Below, piece by piece: positions 30,140 through 39,920 of a DNA stretch of 64,000 nt. The notes beneath the pieces were generated by a model, which was not told where the DNA came from, did no database searches, and was given only the letters and a program-made list of their open reading frames with translations. The translations under genes were made by a program, and so were the position numbers. Source of the DNA: Lachancea mirantina (Eukaryota; Ascomycota; Saccharomycetes; Saccharomycetales; Saccharomycetaceae); assembly GCA_900074745.1 (NCBI GenBank), contig LT598469.1, positions 992,001-1,056,000 of the forward strand, given 5' to 3'. Within the stretch, counting starts at the first letter, position 1. Each line of letters opens with the position of its first letter.

Positions 30140-31792
30140 ATGCCAATGCAGAACTTCGAAGAGCTTCAAAACGAGCTGAGCCAGCAAACCCGTGAAATCG
30201 AAAAGTGGTGGAGTAGTCCCCGCTGGAGTAAGACCAAGCGCATATACACGGCGGCGGAAATTGCCGCGCGGCGCGGCACCCTGCCGCCCGTGACGCATCC
30301 GTCGTCGTTGATGGCGCAGAAATTGTATGGCGTACTCGCACAGCATCAACGCGACAAGACTGTGTCGCGCACTTTTGGGGCGCTTGACCCGGTTCAGGTG
30401 ACGCAAATGGCACAGTATCTCGACACCGTGTACGTTTCCGGTTGGCAGTGCTCGTCGACTGCGTCGACGAGCAACGAGCCCGGCCCTGACCTCGCAGACT
30501 ACCCGATGGACACAGTGCCCAACAAAGTAGAGCACCTCTTCAAGGCGCAGTTGTTCCACGACCGTAAGCAACTTGAGGCACGCGCGAGTTGCAAGTCTCA
30601 AAAGGAGCTGGACGCGTTGGGACCGGCCATTGACTATTTGCGGCCCATTGTCGCGGACGCAGACGCAGGGCACGGCGGTACCACGGCCGTTTTCAAGCTA
30701 ACCAAGATGTTCATTGAGCGCGGCGCCGCGGGTATCCACATCGAGGACCAAACCTCTACCAACAAGAAATGCGGCCACATGGCGGGCCGGTGCGTGATCC
30801 CCGTGCAAGAACACGTGAACCGGCTGACGACGGTGCGGCTGTGCGCGGACATCATGCACTCGGATCTGGTGCTCGTGGCGCGTACGGACTCCGAAGAGGC
30901 TACACTGATCAGTTCGACGATCGATCCTCGGGACCACTATTTCATCGTAGGCGCGACCAACGCGGCCGTTGAGGAGTCGTACGCAGAAATTCTAGAACGT
31001 GCGATCCTAAAAGGTGCATCTGCAGAGGAGATTGCTGCGTTGGAGAAACGCTGGTGCGCCAAAGCCAAGCTAAAGTTATTCCACGAGGCGTTCCGGGATG
31101 TAGTGCTGAAATTACAGCCTTCGAACAAACAGCAAATCCTAGACGAGTTCAACTCTAAAGTCGGACCGTTCACTGCGACGTCACTCCGGGACATGCAGCG
31201 ACTTGCGAAGCACCTGATTGGCAGAACCATCCATTTCGACTGGGACTTGCCCCGCGGTCGCGAGGGCCTGTACCGTTACAAAGGCGGCACCCAGAGCAGC
31301 ATCATGCGTGCGCGCGCGTTTGCGCCCTACGCCGATCTGGTATGGATGGAGTGTAACAATCCGGACTTTGAACAGGCACGCCAGTTTGCAGAGGGTGTAC
31401 GCGCAGTGTACCCGGACCAGTGGCTCGCGTACAACCTGTCGCCCTCGTTCAACTGGACAAAAGCCATGTCGGCAGAGGAACAACTCACGTTCATCGAGCG
31501 GCTGGGCAATCTCGGATTCATCTGGCAGTTCATAACGCTGGCCGGACTGCACACTTCGGCGCTGTCGTCACACGTGTTTTCGCGCGAGTTTGTCAAGCGC
31601 GGGATGCGCTCTTACGCAGAGCTCGTACAGCAGCAGGAAATCAACGAGGGCGTCGACGTGGTCAAGCATCAAAAATGGTCGGGCGCCGAGTACATCGATA
31701 GTCTACTGCAAATCGCGCTAGGTGGTGCGAGCGCAACCGCTGCAATGGCCGAAGGCGTCACAGAGGATCAATTCCGAGACAGCAAACTATAA
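30140..31792 (+). CDS. ICL1: Isocitrate lyase
   Basis: Glyoxylate-cycle enzyme that cleaves isocitrate to glyoxylate and succinate, used for growth on two-carbon sources. The 550-aa protein (S. cerevisiae 557) is highly conserved: SGWQCSSTASTSNEPGPD, VADADAGHGG, the catalytic KKCGH (209-213), and NLSPSFNW. The start is taken at 30140 (MPMQNFEELQ), matching the family N-terminus and the TATA position; 15 extra codons from 30095 are less likely. It matches Icl1 rather than the 2-methylisocitrate lyase Icl2. In this window it is followed by VHR, as YER065C-YER064C. Confidence 0.96.
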   Translation: MPMQNFEELQNELSQQTREIEKWWSSPRWSKTKRIYTAAEIAARRGTLPPVTHPSSLMAQKLYGVLAQHQRDKTVSRTFGALDPVQVTQMAQYLDTVYVSGWQCSSTASTSNEPGPDLADYPMDTVPNKVEHLFKAQLFHDRKQLEARASCKSQKELDALGPAIDYLRPIVADADAGHGGTTAVFKLTKMFIERGAAGIHIEDQTSTNKKCGHMAGRCVIPVQEHVNRLTTVRLCADIMHSDLVLVARTDSEEATLISSTIDPRDHYFIVGATNAAVEESYAEILERAILKGASAEEIAALEKRWCAKAKLKLFHEAFRDVVLKLQPSNKQQILDEFNSKVGPFTATSLRDMQRLAKHLIGRTIHFDWDLPRGREGLYRYKGGTQSSIMRARAFAPYADLVWMECNNPDFEQARQFAEGVRAVYPDQWLAYNLSPSFNWTKAMSAEEQLTFIERLGNLGFIWQFITLAGLHTSALSSHVFSREFVKRGMRSYAELVQQQEINEGVDVVKHQKWSGAEYIDSLLQIALGGASATAAMAEGVTEDQFRDSKL

Positions 31793-32764
31793 ACTGGTGT
31801 CTTCTCCTTTTTTCTTTCTCAATTGTCTCTCAATTGTGTCCTAATTCCAATCTATATTCATGACCTTATATGATCTCTTCTTCTCCATAGTACCGAAAAC
31901 AATACCTACCATATCCATTCCCATGTTGACTCTTGGCATGGGTGATCCAAACAAAGAGAGTACGTAAGCGAAGATGACTCACTTACGTAAACATCACGTA
32001 ATCATACAAAATATACACCGCCCCACAAACCCACACACCTTTCAAATGCGTCTCGCCTTAGATTCCCATTCTGGGAACGGCTCGTTCCTGACGTGCAGAG
32101 GAAAAATGTGTCAAAACCGATGCACCTTCTTGTAGTTCCAACCGTGCACCCGGACGCCCACACACCGCAAGTAACTCTTGGCAAGCTACAATACTGTCTG
32201 CGACTGCCCGCGGCAGTCTGAAACGTGGCCTGGGGTATCAAACCGGGTAACGTGACTGTATCAAGCAACGTACCTAACGTAGCCACTGGTAGTAGTAGTC
32301 GTCGTCGCCGTGCGTCGCGTTGTGTCTCGATGTCTCCCTCGATGCCTCGTTGCCGCATAAATCGCGTTGCCACTGACACAGACACAACCCGGATCGCGCT
32401 AGTCATAGTGCGATCGTGGCGTATACTCGATGCAGACAAGGCCGGATTTGCACTATTTAAGAGCGTGCCGGATATGATATCCGGCGGGGCCCCCCGTCGG
32501 AGCATGGGACGCTCGAACGCGCTGCCAACTAGACGACACCACCGTGAATCAGCGTTAACAGTGAGAAAACAAGCTCTGGTTGGGTAGCTTCGTAGGAAAA
32601 GCGCGAGTTTTTCAACACGATTGTATAAGCTTTTGCCCGTTTCTTTTAGTTGAGTCATCTTCGCCCGCGTGAGGAGTCACATAGTCTTGATAGAATAGAC
32701 CGACTTCGCAAAGGCAGGTTTGAAAGACGACAGACGCTAGAAGTACCACTCAGGATTTATTATT
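31793..32764 (+). promoter_or_regulatory. ICL1-VHR intergenic region with a Gcn4-type site
   Basis: 972 bp with no convincing gene. TGAGTCA, a perfect Gcn4/AP-1 core, lies at 32651-32657, 108 bp before the VHR start. A long antisense frame (32002-32658) is judged spurious because its composition is dominated by Arg, Cys and Ser and no family is recognisable. Confidence 0.5.
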
Positions 32765-34684
32765 ATGACAGCGATGGTCGCGACAGGCGGACCGGGGCGC
32801 GTGCAGAAGCGCGCGTCGAGCGGGACGACGCGGAAAATCCGCGAACAGTTGAATTTCTGCGACGAACGACTTTGGAAACGGTTCTCCGGTCGCCGGCTGG
32901 AGCTGATCGACAAGTTCAAGCTGAGCGAGCGTAAGGCAAGCGAGCAGGACAAGAACATCCGGCAGATCGCGACGATTTTGCGCACGGAATTCGGGTACCC
33001 GTCGAGCTCGTCGCCCGAGTTCGAAAAACTGGTCACCGCTGCGGTGCAATCGGTGCGGCGAAACCGGAAACGGTCCTCGAAATCTCGGTTTTTGAGCACA
33101 GAATTTGCCGGTGCTGCTGCCATGGCGGTGGCGGCGGCCGCAGCGGCATCCTCGCCTTCGCCAGCAGCGACCTTTTCGCATTCCGAAGAGGAGACCTCGT
33201 CTTCGCATCCAGCATCGCCGCTAGGTCCGGCAGACGTGGGGTCCTTGCAAGTGACATCGGAAGGGGTTGGTGTTGATGTTGCACGCCAGGGCTGGCCCTT
33301 GCTGCAGCCCAAGCCGGACTCCGGCCACGTCGAACGCGCCACTCTCGCCCCGCCGCTGCCCTCGACTGCCTGCGGAATGCACCCTCAGAACTGCGACGAA
33401 CTCATCAAGGCCATGGTTGCAGACATCGTGCACAACCGTGTTCCCTTGCACGACCAGTCCGGTCGGGACGCGGATTCGCCCAATCTCGCGGATTTCGCCA
33501 TGTCCAGCAACGACAGCGCCCTTCTGAGTCTAGCTTTATCTCGTCCCATGCTAAACAAGCCCCCTGCAGGTGCACCGGTTTCTCCTCGTGAAGAATTCAA
33601 GACCAAGTTTAGCAGCGACGGCTCCATTCCGTACTTCCTGCGCGAGAAGTTAATTCTCCACATCCAGCGCTCACGAGCCTGCTTCGAAATTGGCTCGTCG
33701 CAAGGCTCTTTGGATTTGTATACCAATTTGATGATACTGGGTGAAATGTCTACGAAAGCTTCGGTAGCATTTGTCATGGAAAGGTTTTTCTCTAATTTGG
33801 CCTCTTCGTCCATGGAATACATCACCACTAAGTTAAACTCGCCCGAACAGTTAGCAGAGGTGTCGCTGAAACTTTTTTCTCCAGCAACGCAACGACACCC
33901 CGGACAAATGTCCAGAGACGCTCAATTAAAACTACTGTACCTGTTGATCGGAGGGATTGTCAAGGATTTTGGTTTCGATCCCTGCATTTACCCACTAGGC
34001 GAGGCCATGTACGATGTCATCGTCAAACACTATCCGCTCATGTCACAACCTACTGTCGAGTCACAGCGATCGGCGGTCATGTCGTCGCTATCGATGGCAC
34101 CCGCGGCTGCCAATAAAGACGTGAACCGGCAAGTGGTTTTAAAGTTTAAGGGCAAGGAGCAGAGGTTTACGTTCCATCTTTTGAGCAATGGTTCTCCGAC
34201 TATTACAGAAATTCTCGAGAACTCGCGTAATTTGTTCCAGATTGTGAGCCAAGCTAAAAACCTCTATCTTTTGAAGGAATCCACATTGATTAAAGACGAC
34301 CTAGAGTTATCCAAGATCTTTAATAGCTTCACCACGGAGGAAATCATCTTAGAGATATGTGAAATGAAGGACGAGCCCTTTAGCGGGCTTACTATTCTAA
34401 GCAATGTCTCCGCGTCGACGTCCACGGGCATATCGCCAGTGGTCAAGCCGGAAACGTCTACATCACCTATCTCGACACCTACATCGAACTCTCCGATCGA
34501 AAACCAAGCCACGTTCAAAACAAGTGGAAAAGTTTCTCCACTACTCATCAGATCGAGTCAAAACAGGGATAGATTGACGATCTCGAACAAGCCAGGATTA
34601 CCACCTTTGGTGCGACTTGAACATCAGCGTGGTGCTTTTGATAATAACAATTTACCACAACCGGTGTTCCAGCCTCTTTTGTAA
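32765..34684 (+). CDS. VHR1: Vhr1/Vhr2-type transcription factor
   Basis: Fungal regulator of the Vhr1 family. In S. cerevisiae Vhr1 activates the biotin transporter genes VHT1 and BIO5 when biotin is low. The 639-aa protein (Vhr1 640) has the conserved N-terminal DNA-binding region TRKIREQLNFCDERLWKRF followed by SGRRLELIDKFKLSERKA and a basic stretch RRNRKRSSK. An Ala/Ser-rich linker follows, then a helical C-terminal half. It is the single counterpart of VHR1 (YIL056W) and VHR2 (YER064C). The neighbours ICL1 and a YIL055C-like gene come one from each S. cerevisiae copy. Confidence 0.92.
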   Translation: MTAMVATGGPGRVQKRASSGTTRKIREQLNFCDERLWKRFSGRRLELIDKFKLSERKASEQDKNIRQIATILRTEFGYPSSSSPEFEKLVTAAVQSVRRNRKRSSKSRFLSTEFAGAAAMAVAAAAAASSPSPAATFSHSEEETSSSHPASPLGPADVGSLQVTSEGVGVDVARQGWPLLQPKPDSGHVERATLAPPLPSTACGMHPQNCDELIKAMVADIVHNRVPLHDQSGRDADSPNLADFAMSSNDSALLSLALSRPMLNKPPAGAPVSPREEFKTKFSSDGSIPYFLREKLILHIQRSRACFEIGSSQGSLDLYTNLMILGEMSTKASVAFVMERFFSNLASSSMEYITTKLNSPEQLAEVSLKLFSPATQRHPGQMSRDAQLKLLYLLIGGIVKDFGFDPCIYPLGEAMYDVIVKHYPLMSQPTVESQRSAVMSSLSMAPAAANKDVNRQVVLKFKGKEQRFTFHLLSNGSPTITEILENSRNLFQIVSQAKNLYLLKESTLIKDDLELSKIFNSFTTEEIILEICEMKDEPFSGLTILSNVSASTSTGISPVVKPETSTSPISTPTSNSPIENQATFKTSGKVSPLLIRSSQNRDRLTISNKPGLPPLVRLEHQRGAFDNNNLPQPVFQPLL

Positions 34685-34956
34685 TAAAATTTGTAGGTTG
34701 AGTTATGCATATTATTTAAAAGAACTGAAAAAGCAGTCAGAAACAAGAGCATTTCAGTTGGGTGCCCTTACAGGCCCGTGCACGGACGCCAGAAAAATGC
34801 TAGTTCAGTATTATTTTACCTGATTTGTTTTTTAATGTAGATGAATTTCATGCCGTTGTGTGCCTGTCTAAGTGCCTTTCTTTTATTAGACCGTTTCCGT
34901 TCTACCCGCCAACTATAATTTTGGTATCCTTGACTCCCCCGTGCGTCTCTCACGTA

Positions 34957-36069
34957 TCACCAGTCGTATGGGGGTAACTCCTTGACATTTAACGTATACC
35001 CCAGTGAATATTCTTGGCCTTGGAGACTGCTACGACACAGATCACAAAGCTCCCGTGAATGAAACCCAACTATTGCTTTGTATATGGTAGCGGGAAGTTC
35101 ACTTGGGCTTGTATTTACATTCAGACCCGCTAGACTGTTCACTAAAGGATCCAAGCTGTGGTCATCCTCGCTGTCCCCATTTTCAAGTGTCTCCAGACCC
35201 GGTTCTGCCTGAGCAGAGATCCCTTTTCCTCCATCGGTTTCTTGATCGCTCGATGGCCCTATCTTTTCCGCCACAGCGCCCCCTTCGCTGTCTCCTGGAT
35301 GCAATTTGGCCAAAACTTCTTGAGCCTCGTAAACACCCACATAAAACTCCCTGGTATTCGCGGCTCCTCCTACACTCTCAAGCTCTAACAGCTTGTGACA
35401 TTTAAGTTTGATGAAATCTTTCAAGACTGTCCACTTGAGTTTCCCATATTTTTCCGGATGCGACGTTTTGACGTCTATGACTGGGAGCTGCCGAGGATCT
35501 TGCGGCGACACCGCTCGTGCGCCGCCGTAAGTCTCGCTCTCGAAATGCAAATAAGGCGGAAAACCTTCCAAGAGCAACTGCCACATTCCTCTTGCGGTCA
35601 TTTGCTTTCGGAAGCTCTCTTCGCTGAAAACCTGTTTTATTCTCTTGCTCGGCTGGGGCAGCTGAAGGGTCAGGTTGTCCTGCTGAAAAGGCCCGAAATA
35701 CATGTTTCCCATGGGTGCCATCCGCATCATCATCGCGGAGGGTTGCTCGGGTCCTGCCACGCCGCCGTTCGTGCTATGGAGAGGCGGAACTGCGTAAGCG
35801 ACAAGACGGTAGTATTCCCAACTAAACCCATTCAACTCCAGTAGCAGCTTATTCAATTGACTGTCGGACCTCCTCAACGACACTATACAGCTCTGGAAAG
35901 GCATGAACGGAGGCACTATGGACTGCACCGGTGGCAGCATTTTCACCTGCAAAATGTTGCTGTGATGAACTATTCCTCCGACGAAATATTTGACCTGTCG
36001 CCATGTTTTGCCCGGCGGAAGGTTATCGATCCTGATATACGCTACTCGTGTCGACCCCTGCGCATCCAT
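34957..36069 (-). CDS. YIL055C-like protein with RRM-like N-terminus, function unknown
   Basis: 370-aa protein placed and oriented exactly as the uncharacterised S. cerevisiae gene YIL055C, between VHR1 and GPP1. The N-terminus TRVAYIRIDNLPPGKTWRQV, followed by an alternating hydrophobic pattern up to about residue 90 (SCIVSLRRSD...YRLVAYAVP), looks like an RNA-recognition-motif fold. A Met/Pro-rich segment, a conserved-looking middle (MTARGMWQLLLEGFPPYLHF) and an acidic tail follow. An RNA-binding role is only inferred. S. cerevisiae YIL055C is longer (627 aa). Confidence 0.8.
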   Translation of the reverse strand: MDAQGSTRVAYIRIDNLPPGKTWRQVKYFVGGIVHHSNILQVKMLPPVQSIVPPFMPFQSCIVSLRRSDSQLNKLLLELNGFSWEYYRLVAYAVPPLHSTNGGVAGPEQPSAMMMRMAPMGNMYFGPFQQDNLTLQLPQPSKRIKQVFSEESFRKQMTARGMWQLLLEGFPPYLHFESETYGGARAVSPQDPRQLPVIDVKTSHPEKYGKLKWTVLKDFIKLKCHKLLELESVGGAANTREFYVGVYEAQEVLAKLHPGDSEGGAVAEKIGPSSDQETDGGKGISAQAEPGLETLENGDSEDDHSLDPLVNSLAGLNVNTSPSELPATIYKAIVGFHSRELCDLCRSSLQGQEYSLGYTLNVKELPPYDW

Positions 36070-36303
36070 GATCCTTCCAATGTAGCGCTATTTGCCCCAG
36101 AATGAGCTTGAATACGGTACAAGATCAAAAAACTTCACCAAGCAGGCTGGCCCCCTTTGCGCTTTTCCAGTGTCCGCTCTCTCTCTGGCTTGTGAAGAAA
36201 GTTCCCTGAGGTGTATGGGCGACGCCCGCTGGGATGGAGAACGGAACAAGACCGAAGAATGGGCCAAGCACATTCTACGAACACCACGTGATTTGCTCAA
36301 CCT

Positions 36304-36741
36304 TCAGTGCTTCGATGTACGTTTAGACGAGCGCTTGCGCGCTTTGCCACGTCCGTGCGGTACACGGTTTCCCCCAGCCCGCGTGCTCTGCGGGCCCTTG
36401 CCAAGACCAAGCTCTCTGGCGAGCCCGGTGTCGAGGTCGAGACCGAATTTCTCGATTCTTGCGATCTGGCGCTCCAGCGCCTCGACCGCCGTCTGTTCTC
36501 CACCAAACTTGTTGGCACGCGCTAGTTTCTTTTTCAGAAGCTCTAGCGCACGGCTTTTGCGTTCTTCAGGGTTCAGCGCTGGTACAGGAGCCGGCGACGC
36601 CTTAGGGGCCGTATCTTTGTCCTGCTCCTGAGTTGCGCGGAGTCGCGCTACAAGCGCGTCACGGTCCCCATCCGTAGCCAATTGCTTGCTGGTCAGCTCC
36701 TCACGCAGCTGCTCGGCAGTATTTTCCGTTTGCTCCGACAT
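36304..36741 (-). CDS. THO1: SAP-domain RNA-binding protein Tho1
   Basis: Tho1 binds nascent RNA/chromatin during transcription and, when in excess, suppresses THO-complex mutants. The 145-aa protein (S. cerevisiae 218) has an N-terminal SAP motif (LREELTSKQLATDGDRDALVAR), a helical middle (SRALELLKKKLARANKFGG and RIEKFGLDL) and a basic Arg/Lys tail. It is shorter than the S. cerevisiae protein mainly between these parts. Order and direction match YER063W. Confidence 0.88.
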   Translation of the reverse strand: MSEQTENTAEQLREELTSKQLATDGDRDALVARLRATQEQDKDTAPKASPAPVPALNPEERKSRALELLKKKLARANKFGGEQTAVEALERQIARIEKFGLDLDTGLARELGLGKGPQSTRAGGNRVPHGRGKARKRSSKRTSKH

Positions 36742-36849
36742 TCTGATGCCCGGCTTTGCGTTCCGCAGCGTGCTCTTTTACGCGCCGAGTAAAGCGCTAA
36801 GGCGAAAGGGGGAATTAGGAAAGATTTCTTCTGTATTAGGTTTGTTGTT

Positions 36850-36880
36850 TTTCCTGGAGGGCTTTCCTGGAGGGCCCTCC
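36850..36880. repeat. 13-bp direct repeat merging into a 12-bp perfect palindrome
   Basis: TTTCCTGGAGGGC occurs twice back to back (36850-36862, 36863-36875), and the second copy runs into GGAGGGCCCTCC (36869-36880), a perfect palindrome. It lies 109 bp upstream of THO1 in the 860-bp divergent THO1/GPP promoter region (36742-37601). A further short GC-rich tandem (unit CGCTTCCGTC, 37024-37050, about 2.7 copies) follows. Confidence 0.85.
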
Positions 36881-37165
36881 GTGCAGAATGCTCACTGTAT
36901 GTCACATGGTTTTCAAAAAACATCCACACACCTCAATTACGTAATCAACATCACGTGGCTATTTCAATTAATGTCATTACATACGTTCCTTAACAGAACC
37001 CACACAACCACCCACGCACCCTGCGCTTCCGTCCGCTTCCGTCCGCTTCCTGCACCAAAAGCAACGACCACGCACATACCGCTGCCGGCGTCGCTGCCGA
37101 CGCCCGCCGCCCGCTTCCTCTCCGACGAAAAGCAACGCGCGTCCCGATTGTCCCACCTGAGCGTC

Positions 37166-37231
37166 TGGGTCAACTTCTGACCCACCTGTCTCTTTTTTGA
37201 CCCAGCCCACTATCGTGCTCATCTTGACCCA
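37166..37231. promoter_or_regulatory. Four TGACCCA elements upstream of GPP
   Basis: TGGGTCA (37166-37172) and TGACCCA (37178-37184) form an inverted repeat with a 5-bp spacer; two more TGACCCA copies lie at 37198-37204 and 37225-37231. I cannot name a yeast factor for this site. It could bind a dimeric regulator of GPP or THO1. Confidence 0.5.
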
Positions 37232-37499
37232 CTACTGCGCCAGTCCCTTCCGCACGTCATAAGGCGATGGCATCCTACATCATCTTCACCATCTCAAAAA
37301 GAAGCGAAACGTGGTATGAGGCAGGCGGAGATCGCTAGCGCGTCAGAGAAATTTCCGGAGCGCGTGCGTTAGTTATGCGGGCCCTGTCTTACGTGGGAAG
37401 AAGAAAGCATCGGTTGGTGGTTCGGGAAGAGAACACAAAGCTGGTCCCAGTGGTAGTCGTCACAGGAGCGATCGTTGCTTTTTGGTAGGCCATCAAACG

Positions 37500-37507
37500 T
37501 ATATATA
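37500..37507 (+). promoter_or_regulatory. GPP TATA box
   Basis: TATATATA about 95 bp before the GPP ATG, a normal yeast spacing, fitting a strongly expressed, inducible gene. Confidence 0.65.
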
Positions 37508-37601
37508 GGAAGATAGTTGTTATCGGAGAGAAATTTTTGATTGTCGCTGATAAGTATCTGCACTCGCATACGCAAGCACACAATCGACAACTAAATTGAC
37601 A

Positions 37602-38357
37602 ATGACTGCCGCTACCAAACAACCTATCCACTTGAAAGTTAACGCCGCTTTGTTCGACGTCGACGGAACAATCATCATCTCGCAACCTGCCATCGCTGCC
37701 TTCTGGAGAGACTTCGGTAAGGACAAACCATACTTTGACGCCGAGCACGTGATCCACGTCTCTCACGGATGGAGAACGTACGACGCGATCGCCAAGTTCG
37801 CTCCAGACTTCGCCAGCGAGGAATACGCTACCAAGCTAGAAAGTGAAATCCCAGAGAAATACGGTGAGCACTCCATCGAGGTTCCCGGTGCCGTCAAGCT
37901 CTGCAAAGAGTTGAATGCTCTTCCAAAGGAGAAGTGGGCCGTGGCTACCTCCGGTACCCGCCCAATGGCTTCCAAGTGGTTTGAGCTCTTGGGCATCCAG
38001 AAGCCAGAGTACTTTATCACTGCGAACGACGTCAAGCAAGGTAAGCCTTTCCCAGAACCATACCTAAAGGGCAGAAACGGTTTGGGCTACCCCATCAACG
38101 AACAGGACCCATCCAAGTCCAAGGTCATTGTCTTTGAAGACGCTCCTGCTGGTATTGCCGCTGGTAAGGCCGCCGGCTGCAAAATCGTTGGTATCGCTAC
38201 CACGTTCGACCTCGAGTTTTTGAAGGAGAAGGGCTGCGACATCATCGTCAAGAACCACGAGTCCATCCACATCGGTGGCTACGACCCAGAAACCGACGAA
38301 GTGGACTTCGTCTTCGACGACTACTTGTACGCTAAGGACGACTTGCTTAAATGGTAA
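37602..38357 (+). CDS. GPP1: Glycerol-3-phosphate phosphatase (Gpp1/Gpp2)
   Basis: HAD-superfamily phosphatase that turns glycerol-3-phosphate into glycerol, the osmolyte made under HOG control and in anaerobic growth. The 251-aa protein (S. cerevisiae 250) is almost collinear with Gpp1: nucleophile motif FDVDGT (Asp 19, Asp 21), ATSGTR (HAD motif II), and VFEDAPAGIAAGKAAGC (motif IV). The start is the ATG at 37602 (MTAATKQ). Codon choice is strongly biased, suggesting high expression. Single counterpart of YIL053W/YER062C. Confidence 0.97.
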   Translation: MTAATKQPIHLKVNAALFDVDGTIIISQPAIAAFWRDFGKDKPYFDAEHVIHVSHGWRTYDAIAKFAPDFASEEYATKLESEIPEKYGEHSIEVPGAVKLCKELNALPKEKWAVATSGTRPMASKWFELLGIQKPEYFITANDVKQGKPFPEPYLKGRNGLGYPINEQDPSKSKVIVFEDAPAGIAAGKAAGCKIVGIATTFDLEFLKEKGCDIIVKNHESIHIGGYDPETDEVDFVFDDYLYAKDDLLKW

Positions 38358-38575
38358 GCATAAGTCGGCCCAGCTAGGCCATGATCCGGGGGATATAAAA
38401 GAGATAGCGCGAAGGGCCAATGGGCCCGGAGCCAGCATTTTCTAAGTAATGAGTATTTTAAATTAGCACTTTGATAGAGCATGTTTGCCTGTTCTGAGAG
38501 TAGAGGTCACGTGAACATATTCATCTGGTTACTGAGCCTGATAAAATGCAGAAAACCGCTCCGATGAGAAAGTGA

Positions 38576-39883
38576 ATGGAGTTCCGTATGGCCGCTAGAG
38601 TCGTTGTAACTGGGCTCGGGGCTCTGAGCCCTTTAGAGGCAGGTGTACAGAAATCGTGGACATCTCTTTTGGCAGGAAAATCGGGCATAACACCTATTTC
38701 TCAGCTGCCAGATGCCGCGAGCTACACGGCGCACTGTCCTGCGACGTGTGGGGTCGGAAAGGTCAGCAATTTCAGTCCAGAGGAGTATGGGGGTCTATTT
38801 TCTACTCAGGATTTGCGAAGAATGAGTTTGTTCACGCAGTATGCCACTGTTGCGGCTAGGGAAGCACTGGAAGACGCGGGCCTGCTCCATGATCGATACT
38901 ACGACAAGGAAAAATTCGGATGTGTCATCGGGTCTGGCATCGCTTCGATCAGCGACACTTTTGATACGGTAGGGGGTTTCATCCAGGGTAAAAAAGTCTC
39001 TCCGCTGTTCGTGCCCAAGATTTTAAATAACATGGCCGCGGGAAACTTGTCCATCAAGTTTGGCCTTCAAGGTGTGACGCATTGCGTCTCAACGGCATGT
39101 GCCACTGGAAACAACTCAATCGGAGACGCCTACAATTTCATACGTCTTGGGTACAGCGACTCGTGTCTGGCAGGCGCCAGCGAGGCCAGCGTGCATCCGT
39201 TGGCACTTGCCGGATTCCTGAGGGCCAAGAGCATAACAACGGCCGGGATATCGCGTCCGTTTGACAGTCTGCGGGACGGGTTCGTTCTAGCAGAAGGAGC
39301 CGGTATTCTTGTATTGGAAAATCTAGAATATGCTCAGCGCCGCGGAGCACGAATTTATGCTGAGATTGTTGGCTACGGAGTTACAAGTGATGCCTACCAT
39401 ATAACGTCTCCTCTTGAGGGTGGAGACGGCGCAAGAAGGGCGATGCAGATGGCACTAGGTGACCACGATCCTCGCAGCGTGGGGTACGTCAACGCGCACG
39501 CTACATCGACCATCCTTGGCGATCGCGCAGAGGCACGTGCCATTCGAGATGTGTTTAACGCGCGTAACAACCGGGAATCAGACATCTGTGTCTCTAGCAA
39601 CAAAGGCGCCATAGGGCATCTGCTGGGCGCCGCTGGCGCAATGGAAGCTATTTTCACCATCAAATCGCTGTACCACGATACAATCCCACATACCTTAAAC
39701 CTCAACACCGTTGGAGGCGCCAAGGGTGATGACGAGACCGATTTTCAAGGCTTGAATTTTGTGCGAGACAAACCTATTGCAAGAAAGATGGAATACGCTC
39801 TCAACAACAGCTTTGGATTTGGCGGCGTCAACAGTGCAATTCTTTTCAAAAAATGGGATGAAGTTGAGCAAGTGACTAAGTGA
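38576..39883 (+). CDS. CEM1: Mitochondrial beta-ketoacyl-ACP synthase
   Basis: Condensing enzyme of mitochondrial type II fatty-acid synthesis, which supplies the octanoyl precursor of lipoic acid. The 435-aa protein (S. cerevisiae 442) shows the thiolase-fold KAS active sites: Cys 175 in VSTACATGNN, then the two histidines in NAHATST and GHLLGAAGA, and the ending NNSFGFGGVN. The N-terminus MEFRMAARVVVTGLG is short for a presequence; a start at the second ATG (MAARVV) is possible. Converges with DFG10 over 37 bp. Matches YER061C. Confidence 0.95.
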   Translation: MEFRMAARVVVTGLGALSPLEAGVQKSWTSLLAGKSGITPISQLPDAASYTAHCPATCGVGKVSNFSPEEYGGLFSTQDLRRMSLFTQYATVAAREALEDAGLLHDRYYDKEKFGCVIGSGIASISDTFDTVGGFIQGKKVSPLFVPKILNNMAAGNLSIKFGLQGVTHCVSTACATGNNSIGDAYNFIRLGYSDSCLAGASEASVHPLALAGFLRAKSITTAGISRPFDSLRDGFVLAEGAGILVLENLEYAQRRGARIYAEIVGYGVTSDAYHITSPLEGGDGARRAMQMALGDHDPRSVGYVNAHATSTILGDRAEARAIRDVFNARNNRESDICVSSNKGAIGHLLGAAGAMEAIFTIKSLYHDTIPHTLNLNTVGGAKGDDETDFQGLNFVRDKPIARKMEYALNNSFGFGGVNSAILFKKWDEVEQVTK

Positions 39884-39920
39884 AGCATAAAGATGCAAAT
39901 TAAGTTGCAACTTCCCATAA

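Noticed and set aside
32002-32658. 218-codon ATG-initiated frame antisense in the ICL1-VHR gap
   Set aside because: Rich in Arg, Ser and Cys, no recognisable domain, no S. cerevisiae counterpart, covers the VHR promoter including a Gcn4 site; high GC makes long chance frames common here.
36686-37180. 164-codon frame across the THO1 5' end and the THO1-GPP gap
   Set aside because: No convincing ATG start, overlaps THO1 on the other strand, translates tandem repeats and GC-rich promoter sequence.
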